From: Evernia prunastri
Lineage: Eukaryota; Ascomycota; Lecanoromycetes; Lecanorales; Parmeliaceae
Assembly (NCBI GenBank): GCA_003184365.1
Contig: NKYR01000048.1
Location: 1 to 47,820, forward strand
DNA length: 47,820 nt
Reading direction: 5' to 3'
A model generated the notes under the pieces. The model worked only from the letters and a program-made list of their open reading frames with translations. It was not told where the DNA came from and did not search any database. Shown piece after piece: positions 31,827-43,361 of this stretch (the first letter of the stretch is position 1; each line of letters opens with the position of its first letter). The position numbers were made by a program, and so were the translations under genes.

Positions 31827-34070
31827 ATGGCCCCAAGGCTTAAATTCCAAATTCTGGATCGTCCAAGACATGATGTTGATTTTCTCGTGATTTCTCTTCT
31901 ATCTTGGTATGCAATCGAGAGTAACCTATCTCGGCTTAATACTTACTAATTCGTAAAGCAGAATTTGTCGTTTTTGTATCTCGCGATGTTTTTGTATCTG
32001 CTTCTGGATGAGAACCACTTTCCGCGAGCTGCGTTACTGACACGAAGCGTTCTATAGTAACCACAAGAAGAACTCGCTGGTTTCCAGCAAGAAAAACCAG
32101 TCTGGCACGGTCTTGAAGAAGAGCTCCCCGCTCGCCGGTTCCCGTGGAAATGGAAAGAAACCGCACGGACAAGGCTCCCAGCCATTGGATGCTTCCTCTG
32201 GACAGCACAAAAACCAGGAATCGAGTCAAGGACAAGGACATGTTGACACAGAACGAGATTCGTTTAGCCGTAGTGCTTCCATTGTGAGGCCAAATCACAG
32301 GACTTGTGTCCCAGACAGGATTGCGCAGTGGGCAGCTAACAGTGCGACGGATCCGGATTCTGCAGCAGGGCATGTTTTTCCAGGATATGACAGCGCCAGC
32401 TATAGGAATGGCATGCCTGTGACCAGTGTTGCACATGAAACCATTGGACATTTCCCTTTTCCGCATTCTGATATAATGCAAGCTCCTCCACAGTTTCTCT
32501 CAATGTACCAGTCTTATGGAGTAGAGGAAACCTACCATGATATGGGCGCTACCAGTGCTGGATCCAATTTCCCGGCAATGGAGATTGCCTTTGAGATGCC
32601 TCATGGCCAAGCTTTTGATATGACACAATTCGTCCAAGGAGAACAGCATTACACTAACAGCTCTTCTGAGAACAATCTGGCATATCAAATGATGACCACC
32701 GGTGGCTATTTCCCTGGTCCAGCTGAACTACACCCTCCCATGGTGCTCGGGAATACCGATGGTGGGTATGCCTTGCCTGCTGAGTGGGATCATCAAGTGA
32801 TGTATCAAGACAATGCCGTGGGCGTGTCTCAACCCCTGGATTATTCTCCTACGTCAGGACTTGCACCCTCGATGAGTTCCTCATACTCGCAACATAGCTT
32901 CTTGGGGCAGCTACCTGACACGCCAGTGTCAATGGACCTGCATGAGGATTGGCCAGTGGGAGAATCTGCTCCCATGAACGAAAACTTTCCGCAGTTCGGT
33001 GCTGGAGGTGTTATGCAGATCCAATCGGCTTTCGATCTCCCATCAGAATCGGAGAGGTTTGCATCCCAATTCGATGATAGTGATTGCATCCCTTCTGACT
33101 TCTGCCTCAGTACTCTAAGGCCTAGCAATTCTTTCCAGCGGACTCCCCTTTCCATGGATGCCTGGGTTGGACCCGAGATAATGGACCCGGCTTATGGATT
33201 TCCCTCGTATTCTGGTATGGATGGATCCCGACGTTCCAGTGATGGTGAAGCCGGTAGGAACGCGCGTGAGAACCCTCTCTACAAAGCTGTCCCGCAAGAG
33301 GATGGCCTGTATCACTGCCCCTTCGCGGTCACGGACGGCTGTTCCAAATCACCGGAGAAGCTCAAGTGCAATTACGAGTGAGAGATATCTTCGAAACCTT
33401 TTCATTGTGCGTGCCATTACTAATCATGTTATGTAGCAAACATCTGGACTCGCATCTGAAGCCGTATCGCTGCAAATCCAATGAGTGTTCTGACACCCAC
33501 TTTTCATCCACCGCCTGTCTGCTACGCCACGAAAGGGAAGCCCACGGGATGCACGGACATGGGGCCAAACCTTTCCTATGCAAGTTTGAGGGATGCGAGC
33601 GCGCCCACGAGAACCATGGCTTCCCACGCCGGTGGAATCTACTTGATCACATGAAGAGAGTCCATGGATACTCTGCGTCAGAGCCGTCGAACAACAGTGA
33701 CTCACCATCACCTGCGGATAGCTGCTCCAACAAGGACCCGGCAAATGGCCAAAGGAAAAGAAGGACTCCAAGTCCTACGGACAACCGTGTAGCCAAGCGG
33801 GCAAAGGTGGCCACTTCCAGAGCTGAGGGGCAATCTTCAACAAACCTTGCCAGCGGATCCGGATCCGTCGCGATGGCAATTCGTGAGCAGCCCGCCCCTC
33901 AACAAAGCCAGCGATATCCTACGGAGGAGTCGCGGCTGCGTGAACACCATGCTCGAATGGAATCCCAGCTCAAAAACCTCGATGTTCGTGATCCACTGGC
34001 CTTGGAACAGTACCACGGGGAGAATGCCATGTTTGAGAACTTTGCCCGGAAATTGTACGGCCGCAAGTAA
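31827..34070 (+). CDS. C2H2 zinc-finger transcription factor
   Basis: The body is clear: a long exon ending at 33377, a 59 nt intron (33378-33436, GTGAGA...TGTAG), and a last exon 33437-34070. It has three C2H2 fingers: CPFAVTDGC...HLDSH (starting near residue 447), CKSNECSDTHFSSTACLLRH...H, and CKFEGC...HMKRVH. A basic Lys/Arg segment (KRRTPSP...RVAKRAK) follows and probably contains the nuclear localisation signal. The N-terminal ~430 residues are Gln/Ser/Pro/Met-rich and look like an activation region. The start is uncertain. The long exon has no ATG before 32413 although coding-like sequence begins near 32058, directly after a good branch site and acceptor (CTGAC...TATAG, 32057). A possible first exon is 31827-31906 (ATGGCC start, GTATGC donor, correct phase), giving 677 residues. 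This first exon is weakly supported. Confidence 0.75.
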
Positions 34071-35188
34071 GTTGTCCAGCTTGCGTACCAGCGGTTAAGC
34101 CTTCCCAGGCAGGAATTTCAGGACGGCGGTTCCCACGAGTTTCCTTTTTCTTTTCACGGGACAAAACATACACACGCGAGTGAGCTTCCCACGTGGCCAC
34201 TGAAAATATAAAATGAAGTCGCAGAATCAGCCTGCGCACGATAGCCCGGGATTGTGTGAAGCACTCTTGCTTTGGATCTTGTTTGACTTCTGGATTTGCC
34301 CCATTTCCCGGATCAGGCATGCCATGCAAGGATTTTGATAGGATCCCGGAATATCCGTTGGTGACAGTCTCTTTTGCAATGCCATACCTGGCAGGATGGA
34401 TAAGCTCTTGATGATACACTCCGGAGGCATTCTTTCCCGCTGTAATGGAAACAGCGGTCTTGAGGTCGTCCGTGACGATGCTTTCTTTTGATGACTCTCT
34501 TATTGTCTTGTTGTGTGAGTTTTTCATGGGTTGGAAAGCGACTGATCTTTGCTTACGTTGAAAGATGTTTGAGGTTAAGATTTTGGGAGGTACATGACCC
34601 CGTTTGTTCGCTGGATGGTCTTTGGGAGTGATAGTTGACAGCCTTATTTGCGTGTACTGTGGAGGTTAGCTACTGATCATGTTGATATAAATTCAAGAAA
34701 AAAGTTTCAACAATGAACACTATGATTGGGCATGATATGTATAATGCTAAGTGGGTTGACGACTCAGGAAAGTCATTCGTTAGTCTGAGTTGGACTGAAC
34801 GCAGGGCTGTATGCGTAAATGGCATCATTGTACCTAGAGCACGCAAATACGTAAGTTCTTCTTACAGCTTGAAGCTGCCGTAAACGCAGGCTAGATAAAG
34901 GAAGGCTAAGTAGACATCAATAATAGCCAATCATTTTCCTTAAAATTGCGCATTCATATCGACGAACCGTCTATCAACAAGTCAAATCAATTTACTGTTA
35001 GGCCATCACCCTTGTCTGCCCTCGAAACCCCATTCCTCATCTGAGACCAGAGGTAACCTCGACGGCTCCCTGCCCCAAGTCGGCGCCAACTGACAGTCGG
35101 CTTCGCCCAAGTCCATTCATCGCACCTTCTTCAATACCTCTGACACTGCCTCCCATGGCGACCCGGTGAAGAAAATCCAGCCACACAC
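34071..35188. other. Intergenic stretch, no gene seen
   Basis: This is the 3' flank of the zinc-finger gene and the upstream region of the helicase gene. A minus-strand frame at 33970-34527 has no domain and overlaps the end of the real gene. Confidence 0.5.
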
Positions 35189-37676
35189 ATGACATCTTCC
35201 ACCACCATGTCACGTCCAACCCCGCTCGATCCCTCCGCCTTCGCCACCTCCCAACTCTCCCTCCTGTCCGCCGAACTCGCGGCCGAAACCGCCTCCACGA
35301 CCGCCCTTCTCTCCTCACACTCCCCCAGGAACCTCGCCGCGGCCGGTCTCGCCGTCGCCAACCTCATCGTCTCCAGCCGGCGGACGGGCCTGGGCGGCAA
35401 AACCGTGCTGGAGCTGGAGCAGGACGGCGCGATCGGAGGCGATGGGTTGGGGGAACATGGCATCCGGGTCGGCGACGTGGTGCGGGTGGGGGAACAGCCG
35501 AAGGGCGGGGAGAGGAAGAGGGAGAAGGCTGGTATGGAAGGGAAGGGGGTGGAGGGTGTGGTCGTGAGGGTTGGGAAGGGGGTGCAGGTTGCGCTTGGGG
35601 AGGGCAAGGGGGAGGAGGAGGAGGGGATGGGGGGAAGGCTGTGGGTGTGAGTGTGTGTCGAGGAGCAATACTTTGTTGGAGCAGGTTGGAGGGTGTGGGA
35701 GAAGAGGCTGATTGGTGTCGTGGGTGGTTAGGGTCAAGTTGGCTAATGATGTTACTTATAAGAGGTAGGTCTACTGTCCTGGGCAGGGAAAGGGAGGGGA
35801 AAGAGGCAGGAGGCTGATGTGGGATAACAAGGTTGAATTGGACGATGGAGAGACTGAAGAAGATGGAGGAGAGTGAGTATACAACTCTGACCAGGGTGTT
35901 GTTCGGATTGGATACACCTACCCCCGTGTCTCAGGAGGAGGCGCAGGTGGAGTTCCTCGACCAGACTCTCAATGACAGCCAGAGGGATGCTGTCAGATTT
36001 GCGCTGGCGTCAAGGGAGGTGGCACTTATACACGGTCCCCCCGGCGTGGGTCTCGATCAGTACACCCGGCTGGGATGAGTAGCTGATGGGCCACAGACTG
36101 GCAAAACCTACACCCTCATCGAGCTCATCCTTCAACTCGTCCAACGCAAGCTTCGCATCTTGGTCTGCGGGCCTTCCAACATTTCTGTCGACAACATCGT
36201 CGAGCGTTTAGCCCCGCACAAGCTACCGATCATCCGGCTCGGCCATCCAGCTCGACTGCTTCCATCGGTGCTGAACCACTCGCTTGACGTTTTGACGCAG
36301 ACGTCGGATGCGGCTAGTATAGTCAGGGATGTGAGGAAGGAGATGGATTCGAAGCAAGCTAGCATCAAGAAGACACGAAGCGGGAGGGAAAGGAAGGCCA
36401 TCTACAACGACATGAAAGATTTACGCAAGGAGTACCGTGAGCGGGAAAAGCAATGCGTGACTAGTCTCGTCAGCGGCAGCGAAGTCGTTCTCGCAACCCT
36501 CCACGGCGCGGGCGGTTTCCAGCTACGGAACGAGCGATTCGACGTCGTGATCATCGACGAAGCAAGCCAGGCGCTCGAAGCACAATGCTGGATCCCGCTC
36601 CTCTTGGCCAAAAAGGTCGTCCTCGCAGGCGATCATCTGCAACTACCGCCCACCATCAAATCCCTGGACCACGACATCAAGCCCAAACCAGACAAAGATA
36701 AAGAGAAACCCAAAGGGGGCGGCGGTTCACTCGAAGTAACCCTCTTCGACCGCCTCCTCACCCTTCACGGCCCCGGCATCAAACGCATGCTCACGACTCA
36801 ATACCGCATGCACGAGAAAATCATGCGCTTCCCTTCGGACGAAATGTACGATTCGCACCTCGTCGCCGCGCCGGCCGTCGCCGGCCGCCTCCTGACCACC
36901 CTGCCGTACGAAGTGCAAGCAACGGACGACACGACAGAACCGCTCGTCTTCTACGACACCCAAGGCGGCGATTTCCCTGAAGCCACCGCCACCTCCTCTT
37001 CCAACGACGCCGCCACCGCCAACAACGGCGAAAAGAGCAAACCGACCAAGGCCCCCTCCTCCTCCTCCTCCCTCCTCCTCAACGACAGCAAATCCAACCC
37101 CGCCGAAGCCCTCCTCGTCCGGCGCCACGTCCGCCGGCTCGTCCGCGCCGGCGTGAGAGCGGAGGACGTGGCCGTCGTGACGCCGTACAACGCGCAGCTC
37201 GCGCTCCTGTCGGAACGCGGGCTGGGCCTGAAGGAAGCGTTCCCGGGCCTGGAGCTGGGCAGCGTGGACGGGTTCCAGGGGAGGGAGAAGGAGGCCGTGG
37301 TGGTGTGTTTGGTCCGGAGTAACGGGGCCGGGGAGGTGGGGTTTTTGGGGGAGAGGAGGAGGTTGAATGGTTAGTTGCTTTCCGTTTCTTGCTTTCCTTT
37401 CTATCTTTCTTTCTTTCTTTCTTTCATTCTTTTTGAGAATTCGCATGTGTGTGCCCCTTAGTTGTCATGGAAGTAACGGTTTCGCTAACCGACTGCGCCG
37501 TGTGTGCGTGCGTGGCGTCTGCAGTGGCCATGACCAGACCCAAGAGGCACCTGTGCGTCATCGGCGACAGCGAGACCGTGGGCAAGGGCAGCCGGTTTCT
37601 GAAGCGCTGGATGGAACACCTGGAGGCCGAGGCCGATTTGAGGTATCCGGACGTAGCGGACCTGCAGGAGGGGTGA
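35189..37676 (+). CDS. HCS1: SF1 DNA helicase, HCS1/IGHMBP2 type
   Basis: This is a superfamily 1B 5'-3' helicase related to yeast Hcs1 (DNA polymerase alpha-associated helicase A) and mammalian IGHMBP2. Five exons are inferred: 35189-35646, 35732-35764, 35832-36045, 36097-37369 and 37525-37676 (709 residues; yeast Hcs1 is similar). Motif I GPPGTGKT is at 232-239 and is split by an intron. Motif Ia is CGPSNISVDNI, motif II VVIIDEASQALE is at about 385-396, motif III is AGDHLQLPPTI, and motif IV is TQYRMHEKI. Motif V is DGFQGREKEAVV, with VAMTRPKRHLCVIGD (motif VI) in the last exon. The N-terminal region (residues 1-150) has the beta-barrel type seen in the family, with a Gly/Lys/Glu-rich loop. 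A second poor-complexity insert (Asn/Ala/Ser-rich) sits between motifs IV and V. It converges with the gene at 38000-40753. Confidence 0.92.
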
Positions 37677-37999
37677 GTGAGGTGGGGGGCTCCGCCGTGG
37701 GGGGGGGGGGAATTTCTTCCACTGTTACCTGTGCTACTGTTACTGTTACTGTTACGGTTTGTGGGTTGGTTGATGGATGGATGGATGCGTGCGTGGAGAG
37801 ATATGATATGCAGGTGTGCGATGGGGGAAGTCGGGGTTCAGGCACCTGGAATTCGCTTTCGCAGGGAGCATTGGCTATCTTGCTTGCCAGGGCAATTAAG
37901 TTGAGCTACACACACCAACTCAGGCCGGATGGAGATGATGAAAAGAAAAAAAAGCAACTATTTGCCAAAATGCCTTTCATCTTTACCCCCTTTTCGTAC

Positions 38000-40753
38000 T
38001 CAGTCGTCGACAATCTCGTCCTCGTCCTCGTCCTCCTGGTCCTCCTCGCTTTCATATTCCAGATCCCTCCTGTTCATACTCTTCTTCGTCCGACCATTCC
38101 CACCCACTTTCTCCTTTGCACGCTCTACCGTTCCTGCCACACTCGTCTTCTCCTTCTTCTTCCTTTTCCGTCCGCTGACCTTCCTCCCCAGATGCACGGG
38201 CTCAGGCGCCCGCTCCCCCACGTAGCGGGACGGTTTCTTGAACACGACCTTCTCCTTCGCGATCGGAGGGCCGCCGGGGAGACGGGATGGCGTCCAGCCG
38301 ATTTCGTCCGAGGAAGGGTGGTGGTTCTTGTTGCTGGTGCTGTTGTTGCTGGTGCTGTTGTTGCTGGTGCTGTCGGCGGGGGATGAGAGGGGTTGTTGAA
38401 CTCGCTCGGTGCTCGGGATGGCGGCAGATGATGATGCTTCGGCTATGAGGGAGGATGGGTTGGAGGCGTGAGGGTTTCTGCGGCTGGTTTCGTTCGTGGG
38501 AGGTGGATCGCTGGGGACGTGGCTTCGGTATTCGTGGATTGCTGGCGATGCGGCGGTGAGGAGCGAGGAGGATCGATCTGGTGAGTTGGACGGATGGGGA
38601 AGGACTCGCCGGGGCATGCTGGACGCGTCGTCTGCGGTGCCGGGACCCCCGGTTGAGCTTGTCGATGCGTTGGCGTACCGCGATGCGTCATCGTCGAGGG
38701 CTAGCGCGGTGTCGTCGAGCATCAGTTCGCCCATCAGATGTGGATTCTGCTTCAGGGGGCTTGTGGCCGCTTCGGCGACCATGGAGGGTTGTTGGGTGCG
38801 GGCGGGGTTGTAGGATGAGATGCGGTCGTTTGCCCGTGCGGGGTTTGGGCTTCTGGCTTCCTCGAGGTCCCAATCATCGTTGTTTGCATCCGAGTCGCTG
38901 AAGATGAATTTCCGCCATACGTGTTCGTCGTCGTCGTCGTCGTCTTGCGGAAGCGGTGGGGCGTTCCGGGCAGGGGACTCTGTGGGAGCGTGGTCCGGGA
39001 CTGGCTTCGAGTGCGCTAAAGCTTTTGCGGCTGTTACATGGGATATATGCGTGCTGGTGGGCTGCTCTTGATTCGTTGGATGATCTTTAACGTTGTCGAG
39101 ATCGACAAAGGTCCGCCAGATGTCGTTTTCGTCTTCGGTCGACAGAACAGTCTCGGTGTCTTGAACTTCATTAGGCGTCCCTGAAACCTTTGGCTTCAGG
39201 ACACAGGTTGCCTCTCGCTCTTGCTCGGCCTTATTAACGTTCCTTTTCACTACGGGCTGTGATCTTGCAGTAGTCGTGTTTTTGGCCATGTCCTCTCCGA
39301 AGCGAATCTGACCCCCGGTACCAAAGCTTTCTTTCTCGAGCTCTTGCATGTATCGAGACGTTGCAATGCTGAGGGGAGACGTGTTTGATTCTGCATCTTC
39401 GACTGGAGAATCTCTAGATATTAGCTCTTCGAGTGTATTGCATTGTTCTAGACGTCTCGTTTGCTCAACTGGAGCTCCTGGAAGGTGCCCGTCACTGAGA
39501 GCGAAATCACGTACGATCGGGCTACTGCTGTCAATAAACTCTGAGGTTTGACCATGAGGTCGAGGCGTTTGCTCAAAGACCAAGCGAAAACCTGGCTCAG
39601 GCACTGGAAAATGGTAGTCCTCTGGTAACTGTAGTCCATCCTCCGCGAGTGGAAGATTGCCATCATCAGCGATAGTAGCGGCTTCCACCAGCTGGGCTAT
39701 ACCCGATTGCTCGACCTCTTCTGGGCTGAAGAGACTGCGGAAGGGTTCTGAAGACTCATCCCTGCAATCTGAGGACGTGGTAACTTCAGGTCCTCCGTGT
39801 TGAGGCCTCGGTAAAGGTCCTGTGCTATCGTAGTCAAAGGTTTGTCGCGAACGTGAAGAGCCTTGAACGAGTCTGGGAGACTTATAGCGATCGAGTATCT
39901 CATCAGAAATTGGTCCCTTATTCGTAGCTGTTGAACCGATCCGTATACTCAGTCCATCCATGCTCCCATACTCGACTGCAATCCCTCCATGCGAAGCTCC
40001 CTGTTCCTCGGAGTCAGATGCCATCAACGGTAATCTTGCACGCCTTGGCTCTTGTATCTTCCAGCGCTTTGTTACTGCGCTGTTGTTCAAAGGACGACGC
40101 CTGCCTATGAGATCTCGATCTTCGGCGTCCGTGAATCTCATCTTCACGGGCTTTGACATGCGTCTTTGCTTTTCAATACCGACCCAGTCGCTCTCTTGGA
40201 GAAGTTTACGTCGTTTAGCCTCCACACAGTCAAGGGCTACCGTAGTATCCAGCTCATCACTTGTAGACGAGGTCAAGCTTCGCAGCCGCTTGTAAGTTCC
40301 TTTTGCCGTAGGCACAGCCTGTACTGGAGAAGAGCTCGAACCAGAGGGAGAGCGTGAACTTATGATGATTGGTGAGATTGGAGGAATAGCAATGCCACTT
40401 GGTAATACGTGGCCCTCAGTGTCGTTGATGAGGGAACGCTCCCTTTTCTTTCCCTCCTTCCTTGGCCGAAGACTTTTCAACTTTCTTACCACGCCTTGGA
40501 CGTTCTCAAACTGATCTAGCGTTCTCTGGCTTGAAACCCTTCGTTTGACAGGCTTTGAGGGTTGGTCATCCTGTATTTCACTCTCAGGCTTCCACTCTCC
40601 GAAGTCGAAGTACTGAATCTTTGACGGAGAAGGTCGCAGGTCACCCTGTAACTTGGCACGAGCTTTGGCAAAATGATTCTTCTGTTTTATAGAGAGAGAA
40701 AGCTTGGCGTTGGTGTTGCGAGAACGTGAGAGGGCGCCACCGGTCCAGTTCAT
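38000..40753 (-). CDS. Large disordered fungal protein, MNWTGG N-terminus
   Basis: This is a single-exon ORF of 917 residues. I do not recognise a named family. The N-terminus (MNWTGGALSRSRN, then KQKNHFAKARAKLQ) and a C-terminal segment (EIGWTPSRLPGGPP, then VVFKKPSRYVGE) read like short conserved anchors in an otherwise disordered, Ser/Asp/Glu-rich protein. Residues about 75-83 (SQRTLDQFE) resemble a PCNA-interacting QxxLxxF box, lacking the second aromatic. Short acidic pieces (for example DDDDDDEHVWRKFIFSDSD) and the sequence NDIWRTFVDLD are related to each other and may be a repeated binding motif. A small NNSTS triplicate lies near residue 800. The C-terminus passes from a basic cluster (GRKRKKKEK) to an acidic end. 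Composition suggests a nuclear chromatin or DNA-associated protein, by inference only. Confidence 0.7.
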   Translation of the reverse strand: MNWTGGALSRSRNTNAKLSLSIKQKNHFAKARAKLQGDLRPSPSKIQYFDFGEWKPESEIQDDQPSKPVKRRVSSQRTLDQFENVQGVVRKLKSLRPRKEGKKRERSLINDTEGHVLPSGIAIPPISPIIISSRSPSGSSSSPVQAVPTAKGTYKRLRSLTSSTSDELDTTVALDCVEAKRRKLLQESDWVGIEKQRRMSKPVKMRFTDAEDRDLIGRRRPLNNSAVTKRWKIQEPRRARLPLMASDSEEQGASHGGIAVEYGSMDGLSIRIGSTATNKGPISDEILDRYKSPRLVQGSSRSRQTFDYDSTGPLPRPQHGGPEVTTSSDCRDESSEPFRSLFSPEEVEQSGIAQLVEAATIADDGNLPLAEDGLQLPEDYHFPVPEPGFRLVFEQTPRPHGQTSEFIDSSSPIVRDFALSDGHLPGAPVEQTRRLEQCNTLEELISRDSPVEDAESNTSPLSIATSRYMQELEKESFGTGGQIRFGEDMAKNTTTARSQPVVKRNVNKAEQEREATCVLKPKVSGTPNEVQDTETVLSTEDENDIWRTFVDLDNVKDHPTNQEQPTSTHISHVTAAKALAHSKPVPDHAPTESPARNAPPLPQDDDDDDEHVWRKFIFSDSDANNDDWDLEEARSPNPARANDRISSYNPARTQQPSMVAEAATSPLKQNPHLMGELMLDDTALALDDDASRYANASTSSTGGPGTADDASSMPRRVLPHPSNSPDRSSSLLTAASPAIHEYRSHVPSDPPPTNETSRRNPHASNPSSLIAEASSSAAIPSTERVQQPLSSPADSTSNNSTSNNSTSNKNHHPSSDEIGWTPSRLPGGPPIAKEKVVFKKPSRYVGERAPEPVHLGRKVSGRKRKKKEKTSVAGTVERAKEKVGGNGRTKKSMNRRDLEYESEEDQEDEDEDEIVDD

Positions 40754-40764
40754 GTTCGAACCTG

Positions 40765-40955
40765 CCTTTGACGATGATGGATCAATGATAAGGCGAGGTG
40801 GTACACTGTAAGAAAGCTGGTTTTCCTACCTTCGAAGGTGACGGATCATTGATATGGTGAGGGAGTCAAGCATAAGAAACCTGGTTTTAAACCTTCGAAG
40901 GTGACGAATCAATGGTATGGTAAGGGATTAGGGCACAAGAAAGCCGATTTTGCAG
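40765..40955 (+). repeat. Three tandem 63-64 bp repeats with CCTTCGAAGG palindromes
   Basis: Units start at about 40765, 40829 and 40892. Each has CCTTCGAAGGTGACG (degenerate CCTTTGACGATGATG in the first), then ATCAATGATA-like sequence, then a GGTGAGG-like block, then AAGAAA-CTGGTTTT. Units 2 and 3 carry the perfect ten-base palindrome. They begin only 12 bp upstream of the start codon of the 917-residue gene, within its leader or promoter. Confidence 0.8.
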
Positions 40956-41721
40956 ATAGACCATAGTGAAGGTAGATCTTAGACATAGACATAGACAAGT
41001 AAAGTGATGGAATTAGATGGCAGGGAGGCATGATGTTAAAATCGGATGGGGAAAAGCAAGGTGAAATGCCTTTGGGTTCCCGGTCTTGAATGGTCAACTT
41101 ACTCAAAACACGCGTCGATCGTGTGACGGCATTGTAGACGCGTACAGTTCAATTTCCTATAAGGTAGTGATTGAATACGCGGTGCTCGCACATCTTTGGA
41201 GAATGAAGAATTGAGAACTATCTAATTATTGACTGTGAGGAAGGTTATGAGTAGCATGATCATCAGAAAAGCCCTAATGTGTGCGAGGGCCTCTGACTTT
41301 GATCGCCTACAATCATCGAAGCAAGACACAATCTGTTAGACAATTGATAAAGAAAAAAGCAAAAACCAAAACAAATGGAGACCCCCGGTCCAATAGTAGA
41401 AGGCACAAGGTCCACGCCATCTCTCAAGCAAACCTTTGCATCCGAACTCCATTTGTTAAGTTCCTCCAATCCAGCCACCTAAAGATGCAGGGTATCTTAC
41501 TTGAAAGCACTTGTCCTTTCCTGTACGCCGAAGATATCCATCAGACCAGACATTTGTCCATTACCCCTTCGCCAAGCAAGACCATCGAAAACGTTGTCAA
41601 AGCAAACAATATGAAATAGGGCTGCCGCCTGACCATCGTCAGCTCCTGGGGACTCATAGCTCTCAAAGACACTAACCTATGCCAGCGGCTTCCACACCCA
41701 CGTAAAGTCAATTGTTCTTGT
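40956..41721. other. Intergenic stretch, no gene seen
   Basis: This lies between the upstream repeats of the 917-residue gene and the 3' end of the copper-fist gene. There is nothing beyond short chance frames. Confidence 0.5.
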
Positions 41722-43361
41722 TCAATAATTGACATCTGCATTATGTCCCTCGTGAGACAGACATCCCAAGCATCTGCACTCTCGATGGCACAGGCATGTT
41801 CCAGTAGTATTGGTGCAATGGCTGTTCGCGGGATATGGCACGACATAGTATCCAGAGCTGAGCATCGGACGGGATGAGAATTGGTTGGAATGATCGCCGT
41901 TATTAACGAACGGGTCCTGGTTGGACGTCGACTGAGGCACAGGGCTTTGGACTGTCGCATTCGTCCATCCAGACGCTGGGGAAGGAAAAGGTTCGTTGCC
42001 CGGCGGTGAGTATCCCTGGCCCATCACTGACTCCATACTTGTGTCATTTGTGGAAGCACCACCATATCCAGAATGGGGCCGGCTCACAGAGTTGTGAGAC
42101 CAATAAGCGTCCGTCGTCATAAATCGGGTAAGATCTTGTACACGTTCTCTAGTAGCACTGTTGTACGGATGAATTACACAGTACACGCAGTTGCATCCTG
42201 GGCCGCATTGACAGTTGGGGGGACTCGTCATAGCATTCGACTCTGCGGATGGCCCAGCAGCATCGCCGGGTTCCGGATACTTGTATTCCGATTGCTCATA
42301 TTGCAGTGGCTGAGCTAATAGTGCGAGATCCCCTGGATAAATAGGCGATTGCGCCATCGTCAAGACGTTAGGATGTTCCTGTCCATGGTTACCATTCATG
42401 ACATGCTGATATGGATTGAGCGTTGGATAAGGAGGTTGCAAGTTGGCGGTACCCAGTTTTTCTGATGGTGGTGGGAGGTTGGGATCTAGAAGGTCGTCCG
42501 GACGAACTTGCTGAGGAAATTCATTGCTTTGAAGTGTGATTGGAGAGTGGGCAGGGAAGACTGAATGCGATGGCTGCTGGTGAATGACTCTACTACCTGG
42601 GGTCGCTGTCGTCGGCGATGCCGCAGGCATTCCCCAATGACTCGAGCTCACGTTCGATGCAGGCTGTTGCGGTTGCATGGCGTCTGCCAACGGAAGGAAT
42701 TGAGGTGGCTCGGCTGCCATATCGTGACCGTTCGCTCGACTACTCGTTGCCTCAGCCGGAGCAGTAAGACTCGCCAAATATTGCCGGTATTGGTGGTATT
42801 GCGAATTGTGAGCCTGTGGATTAGGTTGGAAATGCGGGCGAAGAAGCATATGCGCTGGAACCGATGGATCCTGACCCCGCCATGAGCGCCGGGGAAATTG
42901 AGAATCCTCACTGTCCACCCTTGGATCGAACGATCGTACTTTACGACACATGCAACCTCCCTCTACGCATCGTCAGCTTTCACTCGAAGTTGCTCTCCTT
43001 TACAAAAGAGGGTTGAACATGGCGCTCTACGGAAAATGGGGGAAGTCTGACCTTGCGTAAGCAGGGGAACCTTGATCATTATAACCTTGTCCTCGTCGCA
43101 CGGACATGGGCGTTCAGTATGAAGGCAATCTCGCAAGGGCCGACCTGGCTTCTTGACTCGGTACATCCAACGGTCGAAGTGATTACATTTTGTTGCCCGA
43201 TGACCACGCACACATGAGTCGCTGAGGATAAGGTCAGCGAAAATCTCGTGGGCAGTGGAGAGGGGCCAGGGCATGTGCAAGAGCGGGAACACGAGCACAA
43301 ACAGCTGGTGTCAAGTCAGCACTCACCATGCCCATTTGTCTCCTGACTCATCAGTAGGCAT
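41722..43361 (-). CDS. Copper-fist transcription factor
   Basis: This is a copper-responsive DNA-binding regulator of the ACE1/MAC1/GRISEA family. Three exons are inferred: 43361-43327, 43221-43052 and 42962-41722 (481 residues), with introns of 105 and 89 nt. The copper fist occupies residues about 8-70: KWACDSCVRGHRATKCNH (Cys-x2-Cys...Cys-x-His zinc module), KKPGRP (minor-groove GRP element), and the Cys-rich ERPCPCDED. The long middle is Gln/Pro/Ser-rich. Two C-terminal clusters follow: CQCGPGCNCVYCVIH at 319-333 and CLCHRECRCLGCLSH near 458-472. Both fit CxCx3CxCx2Cx2H and resemble the paired copper-sensing repeats of Mac1-type activators. That layout suggests an activator of copper uptake repressed by excess copper, rather than an Ace1-type metallothionein activator; this is inference. 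Confidence 0.92.

Noticed and set aside
33970..34527. 185-codon minus-strand frame after the C2H2 gene
   Set aside because: It overlaps the last coding bases of the zinc-finger gene on the opposite strand and shows no domain. It is more simply 3' UTR.
36727..37446. 239-codon minus-strand frame
   Set aside because: It is antisense to the helicase exon carrying motifs IV and V, so it is a shadow of a GC-rich coding exon.
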